DNA of 64,000 nucleotides from Erythrobacter dokdonensis DSW-74 (GTDB lineage Bacteria > Pseudomonadota > Alphaproteobacteria > Sphingomonadales > Sphingomonadaceae). The notes under the pieces are model-generated. The model did not search any database, had not been told where the DNA came from, and saw nothing but the letters and a program-made list of their open reading frames with translations. The stretch's first letter is position 1; the number at the start of each line of letters is the position of its first letter. The translations under genes were made by a program, and so were the position numbers. Positions 43,324 to 51,947 of the stretch are shown here, in pieces. Location of the stretch: assembly GCF_001677335.1 (NCBI RefSeq), contig NZ_LZYB01000002.1:372001-436000 (forward strand), in the 5' to 3' direction.

Positions 43324-44529
43324 ATGCCCAAGTTCAAGACCCTTGATGATCTGCCCGCCGATCTCACCGGCCAGGTTGCGCTGGTGCGTGTCGATCTGAA
43401 CCTGCCGATGAAGGATGGCTCGGCCACCGATGTGACCCGCGTCGAGGCGGTGAGGCCGACCATTCTCGAACTGGCGGGCAGGGGTGCCAAGGTGCTGCTG
43501 CTGGCGCATTTCGGCCGTCCCGGGGGCAAGCGGCATTCGACGCTTTCGACCAGCATGGTGATCGGCGATGTCGAACAGGTGCTGGGCAAGGAAGTCATGT
43601 TCATCCCCGAAATTGCCGGGCCCGTTGTGGCGCAGGCGGTGGGCAGCATCCTGCGGCCGGGGGACATCGGTCTGCTCGACAACACCCGCTTCTGGCCCGG
43701 CGAGGAGGCGAACGATCCCAATCTCGCGCAGGCGATTGCGGCGCATGGCGACTTTTACGTGAACGATGCCTTCAGCGCCGCGCACCGCGCCCATGCCACC
43801 ACCGAAGGGCTGGCGCATTTCCTGCCCGCCTATGCGGGCCGCTCGATGGAAGCGGAGTTGAAGGCACTGGACGCAGCCCTCGGCACGCCGGAACAGCCGG
43901 TGGCCGCCGTGGTCGGCGGAGCCAAGGTCTCGACCAAGCTTGCCGTGCTCGAAAACCTCGTGGGCAAGGTGCAGCACCTGATTATCGGCGGGGGCATGGC
44001 CAACACCTTCCTCGCCGCGCGCGGGGTGAATGTCGGCAAGAGCCTGTGCGAGCATGACCTTGCGCCCACCGTGGCGAAGATCATGGACGAGGCCGATCAC
44101 GCGGGCTGCACCGTACACCTGCCCTATGATGTGGTGGTGGCGAAGGAATTCGCCGCCAACCCTGCATCCTTGCGCACCTGCAACGTCCACGAAGTCGCCG
44201 CCGACGAGATGATACTTGATCTCGGCCCGCAGGCGGTCGAGGCGCTCGCCGACGTGCTCAAGACCTGCCGCACGCTGGTGTGGAACGGGCCGTTGGGCGC
44301 CTTCGAGACCGAGCCCTTCGATGCGGCCACCGTGGCACTGGCGCGCACTGCGGCGGCGCTGACGCTCGAAGGCTCGCTGATCAGCGTGGCGGGCGGCGGG
44401 GATACGGTGGCGGCGCTCGCCCATGCCGGCGCTTCGGAAGATTTCAGCTATATTTCAACCGCTGGCGGGGCGTTCCTTGAATGGATGGAAGGCCGCGTCC
44501 TGCCCGGCGTGGCGGCGCTCGAAGGCTGA
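43324..44529 (+). CDS. pgk: Phosphoglycerate kinase
   Basis: A 401-aa glycolytic kinase. The signature [10 protein letters not shown] is followed by [13 protein letters not shown], and the nucleotide site is [13 protein letters not shown] near the C-terminus. It follows gap and precedes a small NTF2-like gene by one base. The length is normal for the family. Confidence 0.98.
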   Translation: MPKFKTLDDLPADLTGQVALVRVDLNLPMKDGSATDVTRVEAVRPTILELAGRGAKVLLLAHFGRPGGKRHSTLSTSMVIGDVEQVLGKEVMFIPEIAGPVVAQAVGSILRPGDIGLLDNTRFWPGEEANDPNLAQAIAAHGDFYVNDAFSAAHRAHATTEGLAHFLPAYAGRSMEAELKALDAALGTPEQPVAAVVGGAKVSTKLAVLENLVGKVQHLIIGGGMANTFLAARGVNVGKSLCEHDLAPTVAKIMDEADHAGCTVHLPYDVVVAKEFAANPASLRTCNVHEVAADEMILDLGPQAVEALADVLKTCRTLVWNGPLGAFETEPFDAATVALARTAAALTLEGSLISVAGGGDTVAALAHAGASEDFSYISTAGGAFLEWMEGRVLPGVAALEG

Positions 44530-44530
44530 G

Positions 44531-44956
44531 ATGGCCGATGTCGCGGGGCAGATCGAGGCGCTTGAACTGCGCCTGATGCGGGCCTGGCTTGCGGGTGACG
44601 CAAAGGAGACGAAAAAGCTCCTCGGGCGCGATTTCATGGCGATGATCGGCACCCTGCCGCCGCAACTGCTCGACCGGCCGAGTTTCCTGGCGGGAATCGA
44701 GCGCGGCTTTGCCTGCACCCGCTTTGCCTTTCACGAGGTGTTCGTGCGCGAGCACGGCAAGAGCGCATGGTTCGTCGCCGGCGCCGAGCTTGAGCTGGGG
44801 CTTGGCGCGAAGGTGTGGTCGGGCCCCTTCCTCGTTACCGGGCTGTGGCGCAAGGGTGCGATCGGCGGCTGGAAGCTCGCCGAGCGCAGTCTCGCGCAGC
44901 TCGAGGCGGGCGACAATCTCGCCGCGGCGGTCGGCAAACTGCAATTGTGGAAGTGA
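44531..44956 (+). CDS. SnoaL/NTF2-like small protein (DUF4440-type)
   Basis: A 141-aa protein with the alpha+beta cone-fold pattern: an N-terminal helix (IEALELRLMRAWLAGD), a GRDFMAMIG strand, and WSGPFLVTGLWRK followed by WKLAERSLA. The start at 44531 is one base after the pgk stop (TGAG-ATG), so it is translated in the same operon. The fold is used for binding or isomerisation of small hydrophobic ligands. The role here is unknown. Confidence 0.72.
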   Translation: MADVAGQIEALELRLMRAWLAGDAKETKKLLGRDFMAMIGTLPPQLLDRPSFLAGIERGFACTRFAFHEVFVREHGKSAWFVAGAELELGLGAKVWSGPFLVTGLWRKGAIGGWKLAERSLAQLEAGDNLAAAVGKLQLWK

Positions 44957-44960
44957 AGCG

Positions 44961-45413
44961 ATGAGCGAAGCAGTCGAAACCTCCTATGGCGCCTTGAAAG
45001 TGATGGAAGAGGGCGAGTTTGCCGGGTGGCGGTTCTGGGAGGGCGATCCCTACGAGACCCGCTCCGGTCCGTTCTTCTATCGCCGCGAGGACGATGGCTC
45101 CTACGTCAGCGCCTTTCGTGCCGAGGCCCGCCACATGAACGGCGGCGGCTTCATGCATGGCGGCTGCATGATGACGTTTGCCGACTTCGCCCTGTTCGCC
45201 ATCGCCACAGATGTGCTGGAAGGCGATCACGCGGTGACGCTTAATCTGGCGGGCGATTTTCTCGGCCCGATCGCGTCCGGCGCGCTGGTCGAGGCGCGCG
45301 GGGAAGTGACCCGCGGAGGGGGCAAGACGATCTTCGTGCGCGGTCTGGTGACGGGTGACGGCCAACCGGCGCTCAGCTTTACCGGCATCATCCGGCGTCT
45401 GTCGAAACGCTGA
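44961..45413 (+). CDS. PaaI-family hotdog thioesterase
   Basis: A 150-aa hotdog-fold acyl-CoA thioesterase. The active-site block is HMNGGGFMHGGCMMTFADFAL, then VTLNLAGDFLGPIASG and VEARGEVTRGGGKTIFVRG, the usual PaaI strand pattern. It begins 4 nt after the NTF2-like gene. The acyl-CoA substrate is unknown. Confidence 0.85.
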   Translation: MSEAVETSYGALKVMEEGEFAGWRFWEGDPYETRSGPFFYRREDDGSYVSAFRAEARHMNGGGFMHGGCMMTFADFALFAIATDVLEGDHAVTLNLAGDFLGPIASGALVEARGEVTRGGGKTIFVRGLVTGDGQPALSFTGIIRRLSKR

Positions 45414-45478
45414 TCGCGCGCACCACGTGTTCGCGGTTGCAGCATCCGCAAGGCCTCGCTAAGGGCGCGCTCGAAGGC

Positions 45479-45498
45479 CTGTGCATAGGTATGCACAG
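45479..45498. promoter_or_regulatory. 20-bp palindrome upstream of the class I aldolase
   Basis: CTGTGCATAGGTATGCACAG is an inverted repeat with 9-bp arms around GG. It ends 38 bp before the aldolase start codon. Its size and symmetry fit a dimeric regulator's operator; no regulator is encoded next to it. Confidence 0.6.
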
Positions 45499-45536
45499 TG
45501 CAGCGAATTCGCGACGGCAACAGGGAAACGAGCGCA

Positions 45537-46421
45537 ATGAACACCCAGGAAATGACGACCCGCATCGCCACCGGACAGGGGTTCATCGCCGCGCTCGACC
45601 AGTCCGGCGGCTCCACTCCCAAGGCGCTGCGCGGTTACGGGGTGGAGGACAGCGAATGGTCGGGCGATGACGAGATGTTCGCCCAGATCCACGCCATGCG
45701 CGCCCGCGTCATCACGTCCCCCTGCTTCGGCAGCGGCAAGGTGATCGGCGCGATCCTGTTCGAAAAGACCATGGACGGCGAAGTGGACGGCAAGCCCACT
45801 GCCGATGCGTTGAAGGCGCGCGGCATCGTCCCCTTCATCAAGGTCGATGAAGGGCTGGCCGACGAGGCTGATGGCGTCCAGTTGATGAAGCCGATGACCA
45901 GGCTCGACGCCCTGCTCGAAAAGTCGGTCGCCAACGGGATGTTCGGCACCAAGATGCGCTCGGTCATCAAGGCGGCCAATCCGGAAGGGATTGCCGCCGT
46001 CGTCGCGCAGCAGTTCGAGGTGGGCGCGCAGATCATCGCTGCAGGCCTGATGCCGATCATCGAACCGGAATATGACATCACCGCCGCAGACCGCGTCGCG
46101 GGCGAGGATATCCTTCTGGCCGAGATCATGAAGCACCTTGATGCGCTTGCGGAAGGTAGCCAAGTGATGCTCAAGCTGTCGATCCCTGCCACTGCCGGCC
46201 TCTACACCCCGCTCGTCAGCCACCCGAAGGTGCTGCGTGTGGTGGCGCTCTCGGGCGGGTTCTCGACCGATGATGCCTGCGCGCGTCTGGCGCAGAACCC
46301 CGGCATGATTGCCAGCTTCAGCCGCGGCTTGCTGCAGGACCTGCGCAAGACCCAGTCGGACGAGGAATTCGACGCGGTGCTCGGCAAGGCCATCGACCAG
46401 ATTGCCAGCGCCAGCGTGTGA
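45537..46421 (+). CDS. Fructose-bisphosphate aldolase, class I
   Basis: A 294-aa Schiff-base aldolase cleaving fructose 1,6-bisphosphate. The N-terminal GQGFIAALDQSGGSTPKAL, then FIKVDEGL and IIEPEYDI, and LKLSIPATAGLY with the Schiff-base lysine, are typical of the class I FBA group. The start at 45537 (MNTQEMTTRI) is behind AGGGAAACGAGCGCA; an in-frame ATG at 45498 would overlap the palindrome. The gene follows pgk and completes this cluster. Confidence 0.94.
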   Translation: MNTQEMTTRIATGQGFIAALDQSGGSTPKALRGYGVEDSEWSGDDEMFAQIHAMRARVITSPCFGSGKVIGAILFEKTMDGEVDGKPTADALKARGIVPFIKVDEGLADEADGVQLMKPMTRLDALLEKSVANGMFGTKMRSVIKAANPEGIAAVVAQQFEVGAQIIAAGLMPIIEPEYDITAADRVAGEDILLAEIMKHLDALAEGSQVMLKLSIPATAGLYTPLVSHPKVLRVVALSGGFSTDDACARLAQNPGMIASFSRGLLQDLRKTQSDEEFDAVLGKAIDQIASASV

Positions 46422-46462
46422 ACAGGTGACAGTGGCGCGCGGAGCGACTAGCGAGCGCCGCC

Positions 46463-47116
46463 ATGACCCAGACACAGCTCTATCTCATCTCCCCGCTCGA
46501 CGTGGGCGGCGATTTCCCGCAGCGGCTCGAACGCGCGCTGGCAGCGGGCGCGCGCCGCCATGGTGATCTCGTCACCGCCTTCCAGTTCCGGGTAAAGGGC
46601 GTTGACAGCCACGAGGCCGCGCGCCTCGCCGAACCGCTTCAGGCCATCTGCGCCGCGCACGATGTGGCCTTCATCGTCAATGATTCGATCGCTCTGGCCA
46701 AGCGGTTGAAGGCCGACGGGGTGCATCTCGGGCAGGACGACGGCTCGCCGAAGGACGCCCGCGCCGAGCTGGGCCGCGAGGCGCAGATCGGGGTGACCTG
46801 CCACGCCTCCCGTCACCTTGCGATGGAAGCGGGCGAGGCGGGGGCGGATTACGTCGCCTTCGGAGCGTTCTATCCCTCGACGACCAAGGACGTTGTAAAG
46901 GACAGGGGGGGTGACGCCGAGCGCCCGCTTCCCGAACTCCTCAGCTGGTGGACGCAGCTGTTCGAAATCCCCTGCGTCGCCATCGGCGGGATCACGCCCG
47001 ACAACTGCAAGCCGCTGGTCGAAGCGGGGGCGGATTTCCTCGCGGTGTCGGGGGCGGTCTGGAATGGCGACGAGGTTGCCGCGATTGAGGCCTTTGCCCG
47101 GGCCATGCGAGGCTAG
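46463..47116 (+). CDS. thiE: Thiamine phosphate synthase
   Basis: A 217-aa TIM-barrel enzyme that joins hydroxymethylpyrimidine diphosphate and thiazole phosphate. IVNDSIALAKRLKADGVHLG, GQDDGS, and VAFGAFYPSTTKD followed by CVAIGGITPDN are family motifs. The start lies 42 nt after the aldolase. I see no thiamine riboswitch upstream. Confidence 0.92.
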   Translation: MTQTQLYLISPLDVGGDFPQRLERALAAGARRHGDLVTAFQFRVKGVDSHEAARLAEPLQAICAAHDVAFIVNDSIALAKRLKADGVHLGQDDGSPKDARAELGREAQIGVTCHASRHLAMEAGEAGADYVAFGAFYPSTTKDVVKDRGGDAERPLPELLSWWTQLFEIPCVAIGGITPDNCKPLVEAGADFLAVSGAVWNGDEVAAIEAFARAMRG

Positions 47117-47302
47117 ACCCGGCGCGCGCGGCGGGATCGCATCGCCATGCCGCGTCCGCTTTCGGGCGTTGAGTTGCTGAGCGCGGATGGCCGGGATTGG
47201 GTGGGGAGCTGAAGTTCTGCTTGAGATCGACAATAGCTTGGGAGATTTGTAGCGCTCGCCTATTCCAGAAGGGCAATGAGTTCAGAAACTTGGAATCAAA
47301 CA

Positions 47303-47668
47303 ATGCGACTGCATGCCTTGCTGCTTTTCATCACTCTTGCCAGCTGCGCTAGTCCGGCGCCCGAGCGAAGCTCAACTCAAGAACTGACAGAGCGTGCTTA
47401 CAAACATGCGCTGGCTGTGGGCCAAAGCGAGATTAACTGTCGAACGGCTATTGGGGCTGAGGCTGCCTTGGCTGTGGTGCGCTACTGTCGCGATGTTAGT
47501 TCCGCGAGCCATCCTCCATGCAACTCGGGAAATCGCTGCCAACTGATCGTCGAGCACATCCAGAAAATGTGTCAAGCTTTCCCAAGCGATGACGATCATC
47601 CGCTCCCCTGCACCGCCGGACTTCCTCCTCCAGACTGGGACCGGATAAGTAAGATGCCTGCGCTCTAA
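47303..47668 (+). CDS. Small putative lipoprotein, unknown function
   Basis: A 121-aa protein starting MRLHALLLFITLASC, with a lipobox LASC (C15). The mature part has several Cys residues, including CRDVSSASHPPCNSGNRC, suggesting disulfides. An in-frame ATG at 47276 has the better ribosome site (AGAAGGG) but would place nine polar residues before the signal, so the start is uncertain. Its base composition is visibly lower in G+C than its neighbours. No recognised domain. Confidence 0.6.
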   Translation: MRLHALLLFITLASCASPAPERSSTQELTERAYKHALAVGQSEINCRTAIGAEAALAVVRYCRDVSSASHPPCNSGNRCQLIVEHIQKMCQAFPSDDDHPLPCTAGLPPPDWDRISKMPAL

Positions 47669-47775
47669 GTCGAAGTCTGGATGGCAGCAACGGGGTCGCT
47701 TGCCGAACGGCAGCTTTTGTCCATCATCAACCCCGAACCGGACGCTGCCTCTCCGGCGCTTTCGCCCGCCGCCTG

Positions 47776-48219
47776 TCAGCCGCGGTAGCTGCCCAGCCGG
47801 GTGCAGATCAGCTTCGACAGGCTGCCGTCGCTCTCCAGCTTCTGCAGGGTGTTCTCGCCCAGCACCCTGAAGCGTTCGTCCTTCTTGGGGCCGCGGGTGA
47901 AGACCAGTTCGCTGCCGCGCAAGAGGTAGATGCCGCTGCCTTCCGCGTTGCGGTAGCTCGAGGCGTTGCCGATAGTGAAGGCTTCGGCCTCGACCACCCG
48001 GAAGGCCTCGCCCCCAGCATCCCCCGGCAGGGCGCATTGCCATTCGCCGCGTTGCAGGGTGGACAGCATCCCTCCGCCGGGCGCCGCAGCCGGTCGGCCT
48101 TGCGGCACCGCGTCCTTGCGGTCCTGCGCGCTCGCATCCCGGGCGCCGGCAAAGCCCGATCCGAGGCTGGCGACGGCTGCGGCGAAAAGCGTCAGCAGGA
48201 TGATGGTGCGGGTTCGCAT
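47776..48219 (-). CDS. Secreted hypothetical protein
   Basis: A 147-aa protein with an N-terminal signal ([20 protein letters not shown]) and a mature domain containing [33 protein letters not shown] and [16 protein letters not shown]. Two Cys residues could pair. It reads like a conserved sphingomonad periplasmic protein, but I do not recognise a family. It is convergent with the small lipoprotein gene and divergent from efp. Confidence 0.7.
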   Translation of the reverse strand: MRTRTIILLTLFAAAVASLGSGFAGARDASAQDRKDAVPQGRPAAAPGGGMLSTLQRGEWQCALPGDAGGEAFRVVEAEAFTIGNASSYRNAEGSGIYLLRGSELVFTRGPKKDERFRVLGENTLQKLESDGSLSKLICTRLGSYRG

Positions 48220-48392
48220 GGCGCGCCTCTACCAGCCTCGCGGCGCCAAGACCACGGCTTTCCGGCGTCCGTCTGCCCGCGCTTGCCGAGCGATGCGCTA
48301 TCGGCTATCGGCGCGCATCATTTCGGGTGGCACGCCGTGCAAGGCGGTGCGCCCATCTGCTCTTTCCACCTCGAATAAAGGCCCACAGCCCC

Positions 48393-48956
48393 ATGAAGAT
48401 CAGCGGCGTCGATATCCGCCCCGGCAACATTCTGGAATATGAAGGCGGCATCTGGAAGGTCGCCAAGATCCAGCACACCCAGCCCGGCAAGGGCGGGGCC
48501 TACATGCAGGTCGAAATGAAGAACCTGCAGGATGGCCGCAAGACCAACGTGCGCTTTCGCAGCGCCGACACGGTCGAGCGTGTGCGGCTTGATACCAAGG
48601 ACTTCCAGTTCCTCTATGAAGACGGCGACATGCTGGTGTTCATGGATCAGGACACCTACGAGCAGATCAATCTGCCTTCCGACCTGCTGGGCGATGCGCG
48701 CCCCTTCCTGCAGGACGGGATGCAGGTGATGCTCGAGCTGTGGGACGAAAAGCCGATTTCGGTCGAATTGCCGCAGCAGGTCGAAGCCACCATCGTCGAG
48801 GCCGATGCCGTGGTGAAGGGGCAGACCGCTTCTTCGAGCTACAAGCCTGCGATCCTCGATAACGGCGTGCGCATCATGGTGCCGCCGCATATCGAAAGCG
48901 GCACGCGCATCGTGGTCGACGTCTACGAACAGGCCTACGTCGGCAAGGCCGGCTGA
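48393..48956 (+). CDS. efp: Elongation factor P
   Basis: A 187-aa EF-P, which relieves ribosome stalling at polyproline stretches. [18 protein letters not shown] opens the protein; the tip lysine is K33 in [12 protein letters not shown], and the C-terminal OB domain ends [20 protein letters not shown]. No modification gene (epmA/B or earP) is in the window. The start at 48393 follows AATAAAGGCCCACAGCCCC. Confidence 0.97.
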   Translation: MKISGVDIRPGNILEYEGGIWKVAKIQHTQPGKGGAYMQVEMKNLQDGRKTNVRFRSADTVERVRLDTKDFQFLYEDGDMLVFMDQDTYEQINLPSDLLGDARPFLQDGMQVMLELWDEKPISVELPQQVEATIVEADAVVKGQTASSSYKPAILDNGVRIMVPPHIESGTRIVVDVYEQAYVGKAG

Positions 48957-48966
48957 GGACACCCAG

Positions 48967-49785
48967 ATGGCAGCTATTTCCGGCCTCATCCGCGTCATGG
49001 AACGCGCCGCGCGCAAGGCGGGCGGACGTCTGCGGCGCGATTTCGGCGAAGTCGAACATCTCCAGGTCAGCCGCAAGGGGCCGGCCGATTTCGTCAGCAA
49101 GGCCGACATGCGCGCCGAGCGTACGCTGTATGACGAACTGTCCGCCGCGCGTCCCGGCTGGGGCTTCCTGATGGAAGAGGCGGGCGAGATCGCGGGCGAA
49201 CCGGGGATGCCGCGCTGGATCATCGATCCGCTTGATGGCACCAGCAACTTCCTTCACGGTATCCCGCACTTTGCCATCTCGATCGCCGCGCAGGAGCCGC
49301 GCCTTGATGGCAAGGGCTGGGGCGATGTGGTGGCGGGCGTGATCTACCAGCCGGTAACTGACGAGACCTACTGGGCGGAGAAATCGCGCGGCGCATGGCT
49401 CCACGATGCGCGCTTGCGCGTCTCGGCCCGTTCGCGCCTGACGGATGCGCTGGTCGCGACCGGCATCCCGTTCTTCGGACGCGGCGACTTTTCGGAATGG
49501 AGCCGCATCTTCGGCGCCATCGGCCCCGAGGTGGCGGGTATCCGTCGTTTTGGCGCCGCTTCTCTCGATCTGGCCTATGTCGCGCAGGGCCGCTTCGACG
49601 GGTTCTGGGAAAGCGGACTGTCCGAATGGGATACGGCGGCAGGCTGCCTGCTGGTGCGCGAGGCGGGCGGGTTCGTCAGCGATTTCCGCGGGCGTTCCGA
49701 GCCGGTCCACGCCGCTCAGGTGCTGGCGGCGAATGATGCGCTGCACTCCAAGCTGCACAAGCTGCTGGCAGGCGCGCTTCGGTAA
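48967..49785 (+). CDS. suhB: Inositol monophosphatase family protein (SuhB-like)
   Basis: A 272-aa metal-dependent phosphatase. The metal-binding motif is WIIDPLDGTSNFLHGIPHF; an earlier EEAGE-type Glu and a C-terminal WDTAAGCLLVREAGG complete the site. It begins 10 nt after efp, an arrangement common in alphaproteobacteria. It would hydrolyse inositol phosphates or related sugar phosphates, and may also serve in RNA metabolism as SuhB does. Confidence 0.93.
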   Translation: MAAISGLIRVMERAARKAGGRLRRDFGEVEHLQVSRKGPADFVSKADMRAERTLYDELSAARPGWGFLMEEAGEIAGEPGMPRWIIDPLDGTSNFLHGIPHFAISIAAQEPRLDGKGWGDVVAGVIYQPVTDETYWAEKSRGAWLHDARLRVSARSRLTDALVATGIPFFGRGDFSEWSRIFGAIGPEVAGIRRFGAASLDLAYVAQGRFDGFWESGLSEWDTAAGCLLVREAGGFVSDFRGRSEPVHAAQVLAANDALHSKLHKLLAGALR

Positions 49786-49930
49786 GGTCTTGCGCGGTCT
49801 TGTGGCGGGCCTGACCCGCCTTCGACCCCCGCTTGACCCCCTCCAGACCCTGTTTGCGGCAGTGTTTTACGTGAAACATTTGCCAGAGCCGATGGCTCTC
49901 GCTAACAGCGCGGTTCTTCCGTTCTGGTGT

Positions 49931-50015
49931 GCCCCTGTGGTGGAATTGGTAGACGCGACCGACTCAAAATCGGTTGGAGAAATCCGTGCCAGTTCGAGTC
50001 TGGCCAGGGGCACCA
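49931..50015 (+). tRNA. tRNA-Leu (anticodon CAA)
   Basis: An 85-nt class II tRNA: acceptor GCCCCTG with CAGGGGC, anticodon stem ACCGA/TCGGT around CTCAAAA, giving CAA, a long variable arm, T-loop TTCGAGT and encoded CCA. It reads the TTG leucine codon. Confidence 0.97.
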
Positions 50016-50082
50016 CCGGCACCACTTGCCCACAATCCGCTTGTCTTTGCCCCAAGTGATTGGGTAGCCACCAAAGCGGACC

Positions 50083-51918
50083 ATGCTGGAAGCCCCATCC
50101 TATCACGCGATAGCGGCCATGGCGGTGACCATTGCCATGTTCATCGCCTTTGCGCGCGGGCGCTATCCAGTCGAGATCATCTCGCTGATCACGATCGCGG
50201 TGATAGGTGTCGGGCTCTATTTCGCGCCGCTTGAAGGGACCAAGCCGACCGACGGTCTGGCTATCGCCTTTGGCGGGTTCGGGCACCAGGCGCTGATCAC
50301 GATCTGCGCTCTCATGATCCTGGGACGGGGCCTGGTCGTCACCGGCGCGCTGGAACCCTTTGCACGGCTTCTTGAAGGCGTGTTTCGCGCCAATGGCCAG
50401 TTGGGCCTGCTGTTTGCGCTGCTGATCGCCTTCACCTTGTCGATGTTCGTCAATGATACCCCGGTGATGGTGCTGTTGCTGCCGATCCTCGTGGCGCTGG
50501 CGGGCAAGGGTGTGGCAGCTTCGTCCAAGACACTGATGCCGGTCAATTCCGCAGTGCTTATCGGCGGCATGGCGACCACCATCGGCACCTCGACCAATAT
50601 TCTCGTCGTCTCGATTGCTCAGGATATCGGGATGGAGCCGATCGGGGTGTTCCAGTTCACGCCCATCGTGCTGATCGCGGCGACTGTCGCCTTGCCCTAC
50701 CTGTGGCTGGTCATGCCCCGGTTGCTGCGCGACAATTCGGTTCTGGCGGAGAATGTGCGGCGGATCTTCCACACCCGCCTGAGGGTTGGCGCGTCGAGCC
50801 TGCTGGCTGGCGCCGAGCTTGCGGCGATCCGGGACAAGCTGCCCGAAGGCATCACCTTCCATGACCAGCCCGCCGGTCCACTCCAGCCGCAGCAGCGCCT
50901 GCATATCTCCGGGACGCACGAGGCGATCGAGGAAGCCGCCCGCGCGCTCAAGGGCGAGCTTGCGCCCTCCTGGGTGCTCGACCGGATCCGCCGCATCTCC
51001 AAGTCGCAAGGGCAGGATATTGTCGCTGTCGAGATGACGGTGACAGCGGATTCGCGGCTCATCACCCGCACTCTGGCAAGTTCGGGCATTGCCGATCTCT
51101 ATGGCGTCGCAGTGCTCGGCATCCACAGGCCCGACCGCGTGCTGGGCGAGCGTGACACCTATAGCGAGGCCGGCGATCTTCGCATCCTTGAAGGCGACGT
51201 GCTGCTGGTGATGGGGATTGAGGAGGACCTCCAGAACTTCGCCAACAACGACGGCTTGCTGCGGCTGGAAGGCGCGCGCGAGCTGCCGCGCCGGTCGAAA
51301 GCGGTGCTGGCGGGCGCCATCATGCTCGGCGCGATTGCCACCGCCTCGCTCGGCCTGCCCTGGTTCGATGAAGGCGGTTATGCCCCGATCAAGCTGCCAA
51401 TCGCAATTTCCGCACTGGCGGGCGCCATTGCGATGTTCGTGACCGGTTGTGTGAAATTCGACCGGGTGGGCCGTGCGCTGTCGGCCAAGGTGATCGTGCT
51501 GATCGCCGCGAGCATTGCTATCGGCCGGGTGATCGACGCAAGCGGCGCGGCAGCGTTCCTTGGACAGGCGCTCTCGCTCGGCCTTGCCTATCTGCCGCCC
51601 GCGCTGGTGCTTTCGGCGATCATGATCTTCGTCACCATCGTCACCAATTTCGCCTCCAACGCTACGGCTGCGACCATCGGCACGCCCATCGCCTTCAGCA
51701 TCGCCGCCCAACTGGGGCTCCCGCCGGAGCCGCTGGTGCTGGCGGTGCTGTTCGGCTGCAACCTGTGCTACGCGACCCCGATCGCCTATCAGACCAACAT
51801 GCTGATCATGTCCGAAGGCGGCTATGAGTTCGGCGACTATCTGCGCGCCGGTGTTCCGTTGGTGGCGCTGATGGTGACCGTACTCTCGGTCCTGCTGGTG
51901 CTGTGGTACGGGCTTTGA
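50083..51918 (+). CDS. SLC13-family transporter with central TrkA-C domains
   Basis: A 611-aa inner-membrane permease of the divalent anion/sodium symporter (SLC13) superfamily. The N-terminal half has about five helices, with FTLSMFVNDTPVMVLLLPI and a hairpin-loop motif IGGMATTIGTSTNILVVS. A soluble middle (about residues 220-400) carries two TrkA-C-like regions (for example DLRILEGDVLLVMGIEEDL), and further helices follow with TNFASNATAATIGTPIAF. The substrate could be sulfate, dicarboxylate or another anion. It is followed 30 nt later by an M20 peptidase. Confidence 0.87.
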   Translation: MLEAPSYHAIAAMAVTIAMFIAFARGRYPVEIISLITIAVIGVGLYFAPLEGTKPTDGLAIAFGGFGHQALITICALMILGRGLVVTGALEPFARLLEGVFRANGQLGLLFALLIAFTLSMFVNDTPVMVLLLPILVALAGKGVAASSKTLMPVNSAVLIGGMATTIGTSTNILVVSIAQDIGMEPIGVFQFTPIVLIAATVALPYLWLVMPRLLRDNSVLAENVRRIFHTRLRVGASSLLAGAELAAIRDKLPEGITFHDQPAGPLQPQQRLHISGTHEAIEEAARALKGELAPSWVLDRIRRISKSQGQDIVAVEMTVTADSRLITRTLASSGIADLYGVAVLGIHRPDRVLGERDTYSEAGDLRILEGDVLLVMGIEEDLQNFANNDGLLRLEGARELPRRSKAVLAGAIMLGAIATASLGLPWFDEGGYAPIKLPIAISALAGAIAMFVTGCVKFDRVGRALSAKVIVLIAASIAIGRVIDASGAAAFLGQALSLGLAYLPPALVLSAIMIFVTIVTNFASNATAATIGTPIAFSIAAQLGLPPEPLVLAVLFGCNLCYATPIAYQTNMLIMSEGGYEFGDYLRAGVPLVALMVTVLSVLLVLWYGL

Positions 51919-51947
51919 AAACAGACCGGTGAAACAGGGAGAAGACC

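Noticed and set aside
46422..46462. A thiamine (TPP) riboswitch before thiE.
   Set aside because: The gap is 41 nt and the conserved CTGAGA core of that riboswitch is absent.
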